DNA of 44,588 nt. Source: an uncultured Bacteroidales bacterium. GTDB taxonomy: Bacteria > Bacteroidota > Bacteroidia > Bacteroidales > Bacteroidaceae. Every line of letters begins with the position of its first letter. The stretch's first letter is position 1. Location of the stretch: NCBI GenBank assembly GCA_902800925.1, contig CADCGD010000030.1, positions 1 through 44,588 on the forward strand, read 5' to 3'. The position numbers and the translations under genes are program-made. Shown one piece after another: positions 15,792 to 24,479 of the stretch. The notes below the pieces were generated by a model. The model worked only from the letters and a program-made list of their open reading frames with translations, was not told where the DNA came from and ran no database searches.

Positions 15792-17282
15792 ATGAACAAC
15801 CCCAAAATGAAACTAACTGAAATGGTGAGGGTGGTGACACTTGGATTACTCTTGTTGTTGCCGCTCGCCTCAGAGGCCCAGCAGCTGCTGACGCTCGACA
15901 GTTGTAGGGCTATGGCACTGAGGAACAACAAACAAATGGGCGTGGCGAAGATGAAGCAGGAGTTGAGTGCATACTCGCGGAAGGCGGCACGCGCCAAGTA
16001 TCTACCACATGTGAATGCTATGGGTGGCTATCTTTGGACAAGCAAGGAGATGTCTATCCTGAATGACGACCAGAAGGAAGCACTGAGCAACATGGGTACG
16101 AATACGACTGCGAAGTTACAGAACGCTCTGTCACCGTTGACATCAGCATTGCCAGCAGCGACACAGGCCAAGATGGCTGAGGATATGTCGGCTTTTGCCG
16201 GTACGCTGAACCAGGTTGGTACAGGTATCGTGGACGGTTTTCGTACTGATACACGTAATATGATGGCCGGAGCGGTGATGGTTACGCAGCCAGTATTCAT
16301 GGGTGGCGCTATCGTTGCTGCCAACAAGATAGCAGACCTCAACGAGGAGATGGCAGCAAACTCTCTGGAGATGAAGCGTCAGGGTACCTTATATAATATT
16401 GATCAGGCCTACTGGCAAGTGGTGTCTCTGCGTCACAAACAGATACTGGCTGAGAGTTATGTGGCACTGGTGAAAAAACTGAAGAGTGATGTGCAGAAGA
16501 TGGTTGACAAGGGTGTCGCTACTAAGGGTGATGGTCTGAATGTCAGCGTCCGGGTGAACGAGGCCGAGATGGCTCTGACGCAGGTCCAAGACGGTTTGGT
16601 ACTGTCGAAGATGTTGCTCTGTCAACTGTGTGGACTTCCTGTCGATACAGACATTACGCTTGTTGACGAGAATTCTGAAAGTAATCTTATGAGCCCTGTA
16701 AGTTCCGTAAGTTCTACGAGTTCTATGACTGGTGAACTACGTCCTGAGCTGAAGGTGTTGCAGAATACCGTAGACCTCAGTCGCCAGACGACAAACGTCC
16801 TCAAGGCTGGCAATTTGCCACAGGTCCTGCTGACAGGCGGTTATGCCATCAGTAATCCGAACACCTTCAATGGCTTTGAGAAGAAGTTTGGTGGCGTTTG
16901 GAATGTGGGGGTCATGGTACGTGTGCCCGTTTGGAACTGGGGTGATGTGAAGAACAAGGTTCGTGCTTCGAAGGTTGCCACAGCCATGGCTAATCTGGAG
17001 ATGGACGAAGCCCGTGAACTGATAGAGTTGCAGGTTAAACAGAGCAACTTCAAGGTGACTGAGGCGCAGAAGAAACTGACAATGGCACTGTCAAATGTTG
17101 CCAATGCTGACGAGAACCTGCGCATGGCAAACCTTGCTTTCAAGGAGGGTACAGCATCGCTCACAACAGTTATGGAAGCCCAGACGGCGTGGAATCAGGC
17201 ACAGTCACAGAAGATTGATGCGGAGATTGGTGTCAAACTGTCAGAAGTGGAATTACAGAAAGCCCTCGGTACGCTCCAGTAA
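15792..17282 (+). CDS. TolC-family outer-membrane efflux channel (ABC-2 exporter partner)
   Basis: A 496-aa outer-membrane factor with a signal peptide (LGLLLLLPLASEAQQ, cleavage near residue 30). Two homologous helical repeats are visible. One starts LTLDSCRAMALRNNKQMGVAKMKQELS; the second spans about 330-490 (QVLLTGGYAIS, then LAFKEGTASLTTVMEAQTAWNQAQSQ). An insertion of about 60 residues (near 85-150) rich in Ala, Met and Thr sits between the first strands. It is co-directional with the AraC gene (32 nt) and the HlyD gene (48 nt). It would carry substrates across the outer membrane for the downstream permeases. Confidence 0.9.
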   Translation: MNNPKMKLTEMVRVVTLGLLLLLPLASEAQQLLTLDSCRAMALRNNKQMGVAKMKQELSAYSRKAARAKYLPHVNAMGGYLWTSKEMSILNDDQKEALSNMGTNTTAKLQNALSPLTSALPAATQAKMAEDMSAFAGTLNQVGTGIVDGFRTDTRNMMAGAVMVTQPVFMGGAIVAANKIADLNEEMAANSLEMKRQGTLYNIDQAYWQVVSLRHKQILAESYVALVKKLKSDVQKMVDKGVATKGDGLNVSVRVNEAEMALTQVQDGLVLSKMLLCQLCGLPVDTDITLVDENSESNLMSPVSSVSSTSSMTGELRPELKVLQNTVDLSRQTTNVLKAGNLPQVLLTGGYAISNPNTFNGFEKKFGGVWNVGVMVRVPVWNWGDVKNKVRASKVATAMANLEMDEARELIELQVKQSNFKVTEAQKKLTMALSNVANADENLRMANLAFKEGTASLTTVMEAQTAWNQAQSQKIDAEIGVKLSEVELQKALGTLQ

Positions 17283-17330
17283 TTATTCAAGATAATAAAA
17301 TAACGTAATAACGAAAAACGAAATACAATT

Positions 17331-18323
17331 ATGTCAGATCAAGCAAAACAACAGCATAACAATATCCTGCTGGCCATTGCAGGCTTTTCAGCAGTAGTAG
17401 TCATCGTAGCACTCATCGGTTTCTTGGCCTTGGGACGTGATGCGGAAGTAATACAAGGTGAGATGGAGGTAGAAGAGTACCGCGTATCAGGTAAGGTGCC
17501 TGGACGTATCCTCGAACTTCGTGTAAAAGAGGGTGACCTTGTAAAGGCAGGCGATACGCTGGCCATCATCGAGGCTCCTGATGTGGAGGCGAAGATGACG
17601 CAGGCACAAAGTGCTGCCGACGCTGCAGCCGCCATGGAGCAGATGGCTCAGAATGGTGCCCGTAAGGAACAGGTACAGGCTGCCTTCCAGCTGCTGGAGC
17701 AGGCCAATGCCGCTCTGGAGATTGCCGAGAAGTCGTATAATCGCATGAAATACCTCTATGAAGAAGAGGTTATCAGTGCCCAGAAATTCGATGAGGCAGA
17801 AGCGATGTATAAGTCTGCCCAGGCTCAGAAGAAGGCAGCGCAGAGCCAGTACGATATGGCAGTAAACGGTGCTCGCATGGAGGAACGTCGCGCCGCTTCG
17901 GCTACGGTAGGACAGGCTCGTGGTGCCGTACAGGAGGTGACCAGCTATATCAAGGAGACCGTCCAGATAGCTCAGATGGCTGGCGAGGTGACAGATGTCT
18001 ATCCTAAGGTTGGTGAGCTTGTCGGTACAGGTACGCCCATCATGTCGATTGCCGTCATGGACGACCAGTGGGCAACGTTCAACATCCGCGAGGACCAGCT
18101 GAAGGATATCAAGGTGGGTGCTGAGCTGACAGTGAAGATTCCCGCGCTGGACGTGGAGACTGTGATGAAGGTGACGTCGATGAAGGACAAGGGTTCCTTC
18201 GCTGTCTGGAAGGCTACAAAAGCTACCGGCCAGTACGACCAGAAGACGTTTGAGGTGAAGGCTCGTCCGACTAGCGCCGTCAAGGACATCCGTCCTGGCA
18301 TGAGCGTAATACTGAAAAAGTGA
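17331..18323 (+). CDS. HlyD-family membrane fusion protein
   Basis: A 330-aa adaptor with an uncleaved N-terminal membrane anchor (about residues 12-34). It has a first lipoyl half (VSGKVPGRILELRVKEGDLVKAGDTLAIIEAPD), a long Ala/Gln/Glu-rich coiled-coil hairpin (about 88-205), the second lipoyl half (AGEVTDVYPKVGELVGTGTPIMSI) and a beta-barrel. This matches adaptors that work with ABC-2 permeases, such as the E. coli YhiI/YbhG type. It lies between the TolC gene and the two permeases, so the four genes build one trans-envelope exporter. Confidence 0.9.
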   Translation: MSDQAKQQHNNILLAIAGFSAVVVIVALIGFLALGRDAEVIQGEMEVEEYRVSGKVPGRILELRVKEGDLVKAGDTLAIIEAPDVEAKMTQAQSAADAAAAMEQMAQNGARKEQVQAAFQLLEQANAALEIAEKSYNRMKYLYEEEVISAQKFDEAEAMYKSAQAQKKAAQSQYDMAVNGARMEERRAASATVGQARGAVQEVTSYIKETVQIAQMAGEVTDVYPKVGELVGTGTPIMSIAVMDDQWATFNIREDQLKDIKVGAELTVKIPALDVETVMKVTSMKDKGSFAVWKATKATGQYDQKTFEVKARPTSAVKDIRPGMSVILKK

Positions 18324-18348
18324 GGAAGTTAGAGAAGTTAAGAAGTTA

Positions 18349-19521
18349 ATGAAGTATTTAACTAATATCGGACACGTCGCACTTCGCGAGCTTGACATCA
18401 TCATCCGTAAGAACCGTATCTACGGCTTCTGCATGGTGGTGTTCCCCGTACTGTTGGTGTTCTTCTTCACCACGATGCTCGACGATGGTGTGGCACTCGA
18501 TCTGCCCGTTGGGGTGGTGGACCAAGACAACTCGTCGATGTCACGCGGTCTCACTCGCAACCTCGACGCCATGCAGAGCTCACGTGTTGTCTATCGGTTT
18601 GCCAATGTCACCGAAGCACGCAATGCCATGCAGGAGGGCAAGGTCTATGCCTACCTCCTCATCCCCGAGGGCACGGCTGCGAAACTCCTCTCTGGTCGAC
18701 AGCCGAAGATCTCGTACTACTACACGATGACGTGCATGACCGCCGGCTCGATGGCGATGAAGGATATGAAGACCATCGGCTCGCTGGGTTCGGCAGCCGT
18801 CGGACAGTCGACGCTTGCCGGCAAGGGTGCCTCTCCGCAGCAGATTAAGGCAGCCTTGCAACCCGTCACAGTCGATGCGCACATGATAGCTAACCCGCAG
18901 GGCTCGTACAACTACTCGCTGACGACGGTCTTCGTACCTGGTATCCTGATGTTGTTCATGGCCTTGTTGGCGGCCTATGCCGTAGGCATGGAAATGAAGT
19001 TTGATACCGGTAAGGAGTGGTTGGCCATGGCTGACTACAACATCGTCGTGGCTATTCTAGGCAAGTACATCGTCCACGCGTTGGTATTCCTGCTTGTGAT
19101 ATTCTTTTACCAGTATTATATTTTCGAAGTACTCCATTTCCCCAGACTCGGTGGCGTTTGGAGCATCGTACGTCTTTGTCTGTTGCAGGTGGCTGGTGGC
19201 CTTGGCTTCGGCATCTTTGCCTTTGGCCTGATGCCCTCGCTGCGCATGTCGATGAGCATCTCTTCGCTGTGGTCGGTGCTCTCCATCTCCATGTGCGGCT
19301 CAGCCTTCCCCATTGCGGGAATGGATGCTCCGCTGCAGGCCATGTCATGGCTTTTCCCCCTGCGTCACTATTGGATGATCTATCAGGCCACCGTCCTCAA
19401 CGGATTCCCCGTCATCGACGTCTGGTTCCACCTCGTGGCACTCGTGGCCTTCACGCTGCTGCCTTGGTTCGTACTCCGTAAGATTAAAAACGCCATGCTG
19501 AATTATGTCTACATTCCTTAA
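18349..19521 (+). CDS. ABC-2 type transporter permease, first subunit
   Basis: A 390-aa membrane protein: one TM helix near residues 22-42, an external domain of about 140 residues (VDQDNSSMSRGLTRNLDAMQSSRVVYR is typical), then a cluster of TM helices from about 195 to 385. This is the ABC2_membrane_3 (YhiH/YbhR-like) layout. The final codons overlap the second permease gene by 17 nt. No ATP-binding subunit is encoded in this cluster, so energy coupling must come from elsewhere or by another means. Confidence 0.88.
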   Translation: MKYLTNIGHVALRELDIIIRKNRIYGFCMVVFPVLLVFFFTTMLDDGVALDLPVGVVDQDNSSMSRGLTRNLDAMQSSRVVYRFANVTEARNAMQEGKVYAYLLIPEGTAAKLLSGRQPKISYYYTMTCMTAGSMAMKDMKTIGSLGSAAVGQSTLAGKGASPQQIKAALQPVTVDAHMIANPQGSYNYSLTTVFVPGILMLFMALLAAYAVGMEMKFDTGKEWLAMADYNIVVAILGKYIVHALVFLLVIFFYQYYIFEVLHFPRLGGVWSIVRLCLLQVAGGLGFGIFAFGLMPSLRMSMSISSLWSVLSISMCGSAFPIAGMDAPLQAMSWLFPLRHYWMIYQATVLNGFPVIDVWFHLVALVAFTLLPWFVLRKIKNAMLNYVYIP

Positions 19522-20746
19522 TAGATTACGCGAACACTTCACCGATGTGCTCTATATCTGCAGGCAGGAGCTGCTGCAGGTCATCAAGGACGAGGGCGTG
19601 TTGATGTTCCTTGTCGTAGTACCGCTGGGTTACCCGTTGCTCTACTCGTGGATATACAATAATGAGTCGCTGCATGAGACACCTGTGGTCGTCGTCGACC
19701 AGTCTCACTCGGCCCTGTCACGGCAGTTTATCAACGACTGTGACGCCTCGCCAGATGTACAAGTGAAGTACTACGCCAGTGACCTCGACGAAGCGCGCTC
19801 ACTGGTGAGCAGACAGTTGGTCAGGGGTGTCTATCTCATCCCCTCCGACTTTGCCACACGTGTCAACCGCGGTGAACAGGCTACCGTCAGTGTCTATTGC
19901 GACATGTCACTCATGCTTGCCTACAAGGCTGTCTATCAGACCGCGATGGTCGAGGCGGGCCGCCTCGGCGCGGGTATGAGCATCAAGCGCGCCGGCAACT
20001 ACACCAAGCGCGAGGACGCTATCACGGCGCAGCCTCTGGCTGTTGATGATGTGGCGATGTTCAACCCCTCTGGTGGTTACGGCTCATGCGTGTTGCCTGC
20101 CGTGCTCATGCTTATCTTGCAGCAGGCCCTGGCCCTCGGCATCGGTATGGCTGCGGGTACTGCTCGTGAACGCCACCGCAACGGTCAGCTCGTCCCCGAT
20201 AATGACCCGCACTATCGAGGTGCCTATCGCATCGTGTGGGGTAAGGCGCTCTGCTATGGCATGATTGGTGCCGTGGCTGCTGCCTATCTCTCGATGGCTG
20301 TTCCCGCGATGTTCTCGTTCCCGCAGTTAGGCACTGGTTGGCCGCTCTTCTGGACGCTCCTGCCTTACACACTGGCCAGCGTCTTTTTCGGTCTGACCGT
20401 TTCGTGTCTCATCCGATACCGCGAGAACGTCATGCTCTTGATGGTCTTTGTTTCCGTACCGTTACTTTTCCTGACTGGCGTCTCTTGGCCGCAGTCCAGC
20501 ATTCCCGGCTACTGGCAGGGCGTGTCCTGGATATTCCCCAGCACCTTCGGCGTCCGGGCCTTCATCCGAGTCAACTCGATGGGTGCCTCTGTCAGTCAAG
20601 TCCTTCCCGAACTGCGTATCCTCTGGATTCAGGCCGCCGTCTATCTCGGCCTCGCCTGCCTTGTGTACAGACATCAGTTCCGCCTGATGAAGAAATGGGC
20701 GCAGCCGAGCACGGCAGAACTGGCCTCGGAGGCTGCCACTCAATGA
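19505..20746 (+). CDS. ABC-2 type transporter permease, second subunit
   Basis: A 413-aa paralogue of the preceding permease with the same order: a TM helix near 32-50, an extracytoplasmic domain with VVVVDQSHSALSRQFINDCDA, then about five TM helices to residue 395. The start codon lies inside the first permease gene, suggesting coupled translation and a heterodimeric pore. The C-terminus is basic and probably cytoplasmic. Local GC content looks higher here (many CTCGGC/CGCGCC stretches) than in the rest of the cluster. Confidence 0.88.
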   Translation: MSTFLNRLREHFTDVLYICRQELLQVIKDEGVLMFLVVVPLGYPLLYSWIYNNESLHETPVVVVDQSHSALSRQFINDCDASPDVQVKYYASDLDEARSLVSRQLVRGVYLIPSDFATRVNRGEQATVSVYCDMSLMLAYKAVYQTAMVEAGRLGAGMSIKRAGNYTKREDAITAQPLAVDDVAMFNPSGGYGSCVLPAVLMLILQQALALGIGMAAGTARERHRNGQLVPDNDPHYRGAYRIVWGKALCYGMIGAVAAAYLSMAVPAMFSFPQLGTGWPLFWTLLPYTLASVFFGLTVSCLIRYRENVMLLMVFVSVPLLFLTGVSWPQSSIPGYWQGVSWIFPSTFGVRAFIRVNSMGASVSQVLPELRILWIQAAVYLGLACLVYRHQFRLMKKWAQPSTAELASEAATQ

Positions 20747-20774
20747 TTGAGTAGCGTCGCCCGAGGGTCGGGGA

Positions 20775-21006
20775 GCCCTTTGTATTGACAACAAAGCATT
20801 CCCCGAGGCAAAAAATGCCCTTTGTATTGACTACAAAGCATCCCCCGAGGCAAAAAATGCCCTTTGTATTGACAACAGAGCATTCCCCGAGGCAAAAATG
20901 CCCTTTGTATTGACTACAAAGCATCCCCGAGGCAAAAAATGCCCTTTGTATTGACTACAAAGCATCCCCCGAGGCAAAAAGTGCCCTTTGTATTGACTAC
21001 AGAGCA
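20775..21006 (+). repeat. Tandem array of six 41-42 bp hairpin repeats
   Basis: Five complete units start at 20775, 20817, 20859, 20900 and 20941 (42, 42, 41, 41 and 42 bp). A sixth, partial unit runs 20983-21006. Each begins GCCCTTTGTATTGAC and contains a short hairpin, CTTTGTA/TACAAAG in the units with GACTAC and CTTTGT/ACAAAG in those with GACAAC. Units 3 and 6 have ACAGAG, which still pairs through a G-U. The remainder of each unit is a CCCCGAGGC block and an A-run. The array fills the gap between the ABC permease stop (20746) and the pfkA promoter; a degenerate copy may precede it at 20758-20774. There are no unique spacers, so it is not a CRISPR. Function unknown. Confidence 0.9.
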
Positions 21007-21043
21007 ATTTTTTTTATATAAATAAATATATCAAGGACAGATA

Positions 21044-21075
21044 TTTGGCTTTTTGCACATTTCTTTGTACCTTTG
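21044..21075 (+). promoter_or_regulatory. Promoter of the pfkA operon
   Basis: TTTG at 21044-21047 and TACCTTTG at 21068-21075 are separated by 20 nt, matching the Bacteroidales -33/-7 consensus at both boxes. The leader to the ATG at 21107 would be about 25 nt. It lies just after the hairpin repeat array. Confidence 0.75.
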
Positions 21076-21106
21076 CATCATTGCAAACGATTAAAGTTAA
21101 AACACT

Positions 21107-22084
21107 ATGGGAAAGATTAAGACTATCGGTATTCTGACGTCGGGCGGTGACTCGCCCGGCATGAACGCAGCCATTCGTGCCGTGACACGTGCAGGCATCT
21201 ACAACCAGTTTAATATCAAAGGTATCTACCGAGGCTACGAAGGACTCATCCACGACGAGGTGAAGCCCTTTACCACAGAGGATGTGTCAGGCATCATCAC
21301 TCGTGGTGGTACCATCCTAAAGACGGCCCGTTCGAAAGATTTCATGACACCTGAGGGTCGTCAGAAGGCTTACGAGACCTGCCTGAAGGAAGAGATAGAT
21401 GCCCTCGTTGTCATCGGCGGTAACGGTTCACTGACGGGAGCCTGGAACTTCGGTGTGGAGTTTGACTTCCCCGTTATCGGTTTGCCGGGCACCATCGACA
21501 ACGACCTCTATGGCACTGACGCTACCATCGGTTACGACACCACGATGAACACCATCATGGAGTGTGTGGACCGCATCCGCGATACCGCCAACTCGCACGA
21601 ACGTATCTTCTTCGTCGAGGTGATGGGCCGTGATGCTGGTTTCTTGGCACAGAACTGCGCCATTGCCTGTGGTGCTGAGGCTGCCATCGTTCCTGAAGAG
21701 GTGACTGATGTCGACCAGCTGGCTGCTTTCATGGGTCGCGGCATTCGCAAGTCAAAGAAGTCGTGTATCGTCCTGGTCTCAGAGAGTCCGAAGTGCGGTG
21801 CCATGTTCTATTCAGACCGTGTCAGGAAAGAGTTTCCGGAGTTCGACGTACGTGTCAGTATCCTTGGTCACCTGCAGCGTGGTGGTTCGCCATCGGCCCG
21901 TGACCGCATCCTGGCATCTATCACGGGCGTCGGTGCTATCCAGGCTATTCTGCAGGGTCAGCGTAACGTCATGGTGGGCGTCCGCAACAACGATGTGGTC
22001 TACGTGCCATTCTCGGAGTGCATCCGCACTGATAAGCGTTTCGACAAGCGTCTGATTACCGTTCTTGATGAACTAAGCATATAA
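21107..22084 (+). CDS. pfkA: ATP-dependent 6-phosphofructokinase
   Basis: A 325-aa enzyme, normal length for the bacterial PfkA family, which phosphorylates fructose 6-phosphate to the 1,6-bisphosphate in glycolysis. Visible motifs are [12 protein letters not shown] (13-24, ATP site), PGTIDND (127-133, with catalytic Asp131), VEVMGRDAG and [18 protein letters not shown] (effector/substrate site). The usual GGDGS is GGNGS here (Asn106), so an Mg-contacting Asp is Asn; Gly107 is kept, which fits ATP rather than pyrophosphate use. I believe GGNGS occurs in other Bacteroidetes homologues, but this is from memory. The next gene starts 2 nt after the stop. Confidence 0.95.
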   Translation: MGKIKTIGILTSGGDSPGMNAAIRAVTRAGIYNQFNIKGIYRGYEGLIHDEVKPFTTEDVSGIITRGGTILKTARSKDFMTPEGRQKAYETCLKEEIDALVVIGGNGSLTGAWNFGVEFDFPVIGLPGTIDNDLYGTDATIGYDTTMNTIMECVDRIRDTANSHERIFFVEVMGRDAGFLAQNCAIACGAEAAIVPEEVTDVDQLAAFMGRGIRKSKKSCIVLVSESPKCGAMFYSDRVRKEFPEFDVRVSILGHLQRGGSPSARDRILASITGVGAIQAILQGQRNVMVGVRNNDVVYVPFSECIRTDKRFDKRLITVLDELSI

Positions 22085-22085
22085 T

Positions 22086-24479
22086 ATGAAGAAATTACTT
22101 TTGGTCGCAGCTACCATGATGGCTGCAGTGAGTGTGCAGGCGCAGAGCTTTCCGGTGGGTATCCTCAGCGGACAGGACTCTGTGAAGAGTGTGCAGTTCG
22201 GCTTTATCTCGTCGGTAGCTGTCAATGGCGGCAAGGGCCTCCAATTCGGTTCGTTCTCCAACGTGTCGGGTGGGGTGTTCCGTGGATTGCAATTGTCAGG
22301 TATCAACAATATCACCTGCGGCATGAACAAGGGTCTGCAGTTCTCCTCTCTGCTCAATGCGTCATCAGGAAAGATGAACGGCTGGCAGATAGGTGCCATC
22401 AACTATGCCGACTCGCTGAATGGTGCCCAGATAGGTCTGTTCAACGTAGCCCGCAAGCGTCCCAAGGGCTGGCAGGTAGGTATCGTCAACCTCAGCTACG
22501 ACTCCATCGGCCATAAGATTGGTCTGGTGAACGTCAACCCCACCACCACCATCGACTACATGATCTATGGCGGTAGCTCTACCAAGACGAATATCGCTGC
22601 CCGCTATCGTAATAAGAGTACCTATAACATCATTGGTGTCGGTACCCACTTCATGGGACTCGACTCAAAGTTCTCGGGTGCCATCTTCTACCGTCTGGGT
22701 CAGTATAAGCAGCTGACAGACAAACTGAGTCTGAGCGGTGATATCGGATACTACCACGTAGAGACGTTCTCGCAGAACAACAACGAGAAGCCCGAACGAC
22801 TCTATTCGTTGCAGGCACGCATCAATGCTGACTATCAGTTCAGTAGGAAGTTCGGTGCTTTTGCATCGGTGGGCTGGGGGCTGACGCGTTACTACGACCG
22901 CAACGAGACCTATCGCAATCGACCGCTGTTTGAACTGGGTCTGACCTATCGTCAGTCACGCGACCAGCACGGATCGTGGATGCGTGCATGGGAGGAGAAG
23001 CGTAAGCAGATAGTATATGGCGACTCGACGATGGCGCTGCCCGTGAAGAAGCGCTACTGGCAGGCTCTTGCTGAGGTGACGGCCATCAACGTCGGTGTAC
23101 AGCTGTTCGACCGCTACGCCCTCAGCTCAGACTTTGCACAGACCACGCTGAACTCGCTGAAGCATAACTTCACAGACGGCATGGTTTGGGACAACGACTT
23201 CTTCGTGACGAACATGTTTGCCCATCCGTATCATGGCAACCTCTACTTCAACGCTGCCCGTACCAACGGACTGTCGTTCTGGGAGTCAGCACCCTACTCG
23301 CTGCTGGGTTCGGCCATGTGGGAGTTCCTGGGCGAGACGGAGCCACCAGCCATCAACGACATTATCGCCACGACGTGTGGCGGTATAGCGCTTGGTGAAA
23401 TGACACACCGATTGAGCCGTACCATCCTTGACGACCGTGACATGGGTTGGAGCCGTTTCTGGCGTGAGGCTGCAGCTGCCATTGTCAACCCAATGCAGGG
23501 TATTCACCGTATTGTTAGTGGTGATGCTTGGCGTGTGAAGAACAAACACTACCGTTATCACAACTTCCACGAAATACCTGTCGATGTGGCCTTCTCTCTC
23601 GGTTGGCGTTATCTGGCCGACGACGGTGCCTTGTTCCGCGGTGTCCACGCACCCTATCTGAATTTCTATCTGCTCTATGGTACGGCTGTCGACGGTGAGA
23701 GTCACACGAAGCCCTATGACTTCTTTGACCTCGATGCCACATTCAGCATCGGTGGCGGACAGAAGATGGTCAACAACATCAGCATCGTTGGTCGACTCTG
23801 GAGTACGCCCATCGTCGAAATACCTGCCAAGATCAAGGACGGACATAGCATGGCTGCTGAGTTTGGTATCTACCAGCACTTCAACTACTACGATTCCAAT
23901 CCCATCGAGGACGGTTCTGAGTTGGTTCCTTACCGCATCAGCGAGGCTGCCGGTTTCGGTCCTGGCTTCATCCTGTCAATGGACCAGACGGGTGCGCTCT
24001 CCAAGATGGAACAGCGTATTTTCGTAAGCGGTATCCTGCTCGGTGGTACGAAGAGTGACTACTTCAACGTCATTGAGCGTGACTACAATATGGGTAGCGG
24101 CTTCAGTATCAAGTCGAAGACACAGCTGGACTTCGGTCGCTTCGGTCGCATGATACTTAACGCTAAGTACTTCCGCCTCTATACGTGGAAGGGCTATGAT
24201 ACCTATACATTTGATGAATTGAAAGAGTTCAATGAAGGCACCAGGGACTTGCACTATCTGAATGTGATGGGTGATAACAGCGATGCTACTCTGTTGGTTG
24301 TCAACCCCATCTTTGAGTTCCACGTTGCCAAGCAGTGGTCTATCAACCTCTCAGGTAGCTACTATTGGCGTCGTACGCACTATAAATATTATTATAACGG
24401 AACCAAGGAGTGGGGTAGAGATAGTAATGTCTATGCCAGAACCTTTGAAACCAAGATAGGTTTAACATGCAGATTATGA
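22086..24479 (+). CDS. DUF3943-type outer-membrane protein with GLQxG repeats
   Basis: A 797-aa protein with a signal peptide (MKKLLLVAATMMAAVSVQAQ). Residues about 35-165 hold repeated GLQFGSFSN / GWQIGAIN / GWQVGIVN units of about 20 residues, likely a beta-roll or solenoid. Around residues 350-480 is the segment I associate with DUF3943 (NFTDGMVWDNDFFVTN, HPYHGNLYFNAAR, PYSLLGSAMWEFLGE). The rest is rich in alternating aromatic strands and ends FETKIGLTCRL, consistent with an outer-membrane beta-barrel. It starts 2 nt after pfkA and overlaps the next gene by 4 nt. Function unknown. Confidence 0.75.
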   Translation: MKKLLLVAATMMAAVSVQAQSFPVGILSGQDSVKSVQFGFISSVAVNGGKGLQFGSFSNVSGGVFRGLQLSGINNITCGMNKGLQFSSLLNASSGKMNGWQIGAINYADSLNGAQIGLFNVARKRPKGWQVGIVNLSYDSIGHKIGLVNVNPTTTIDYMIYGGSSTKTNIAARYRNKSTYNIIGVGTHFMGLDSKFSGAIFYRLGQYKQLTDKLSLSGDIGYYHVETFSQNNNEKPERLYSLQARINADYQFSRKFGAFASVGWGLTRYYDRNETYRNRPLFELGLTYRQSRDQHGSWMRAWEEKRKQIVYGDSTMALPVKKRYWQALAEVTAINVGVQLFDRYALSSDFAQTTLNSLKHNFTDGMVWDNDFFVTNMFAHPYHGNLYFNAARTNGLSFWESAPYSLLGSAMWEFLGETEPPAINDIIATTCGGIALGEMTHRLSRTILDDRDMGWSRFWREAAAAIVNPMQGIHRIVSGDAWRVKNKHYRYHNFHEIPVDVAFSLGWRYLADDGALFRGVHAPYLNFYLLYGTAVDGESHTKPYDFFDLDATFSIGGGQKMVNNISIVGRLWSTPIVEIPAKIKDGHSMAAEFGIYQHFNYYDSNPIEDGSELVPYRISEAAGFGPGFILSMDQTGALSKMEQRIFVSGILLGGTKSDYFNVIERDYNMGSGFSIKSKTQLDFGRFGRMILNAKYFRLYTWKGYDTYTFDELKEFNEGTRDLHYLNVMGDNSDATLLVVNPIFEFHVAKQWSINLSGSYYWRRTHYKYYYNGTKEWGRDSNVYARTFETKIGLTCRL

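Noticed and set aside
20775-21006. CRISPR array
   Set aside because: Repeats are contiguous, with no unique spacers and no cas genes in the window.
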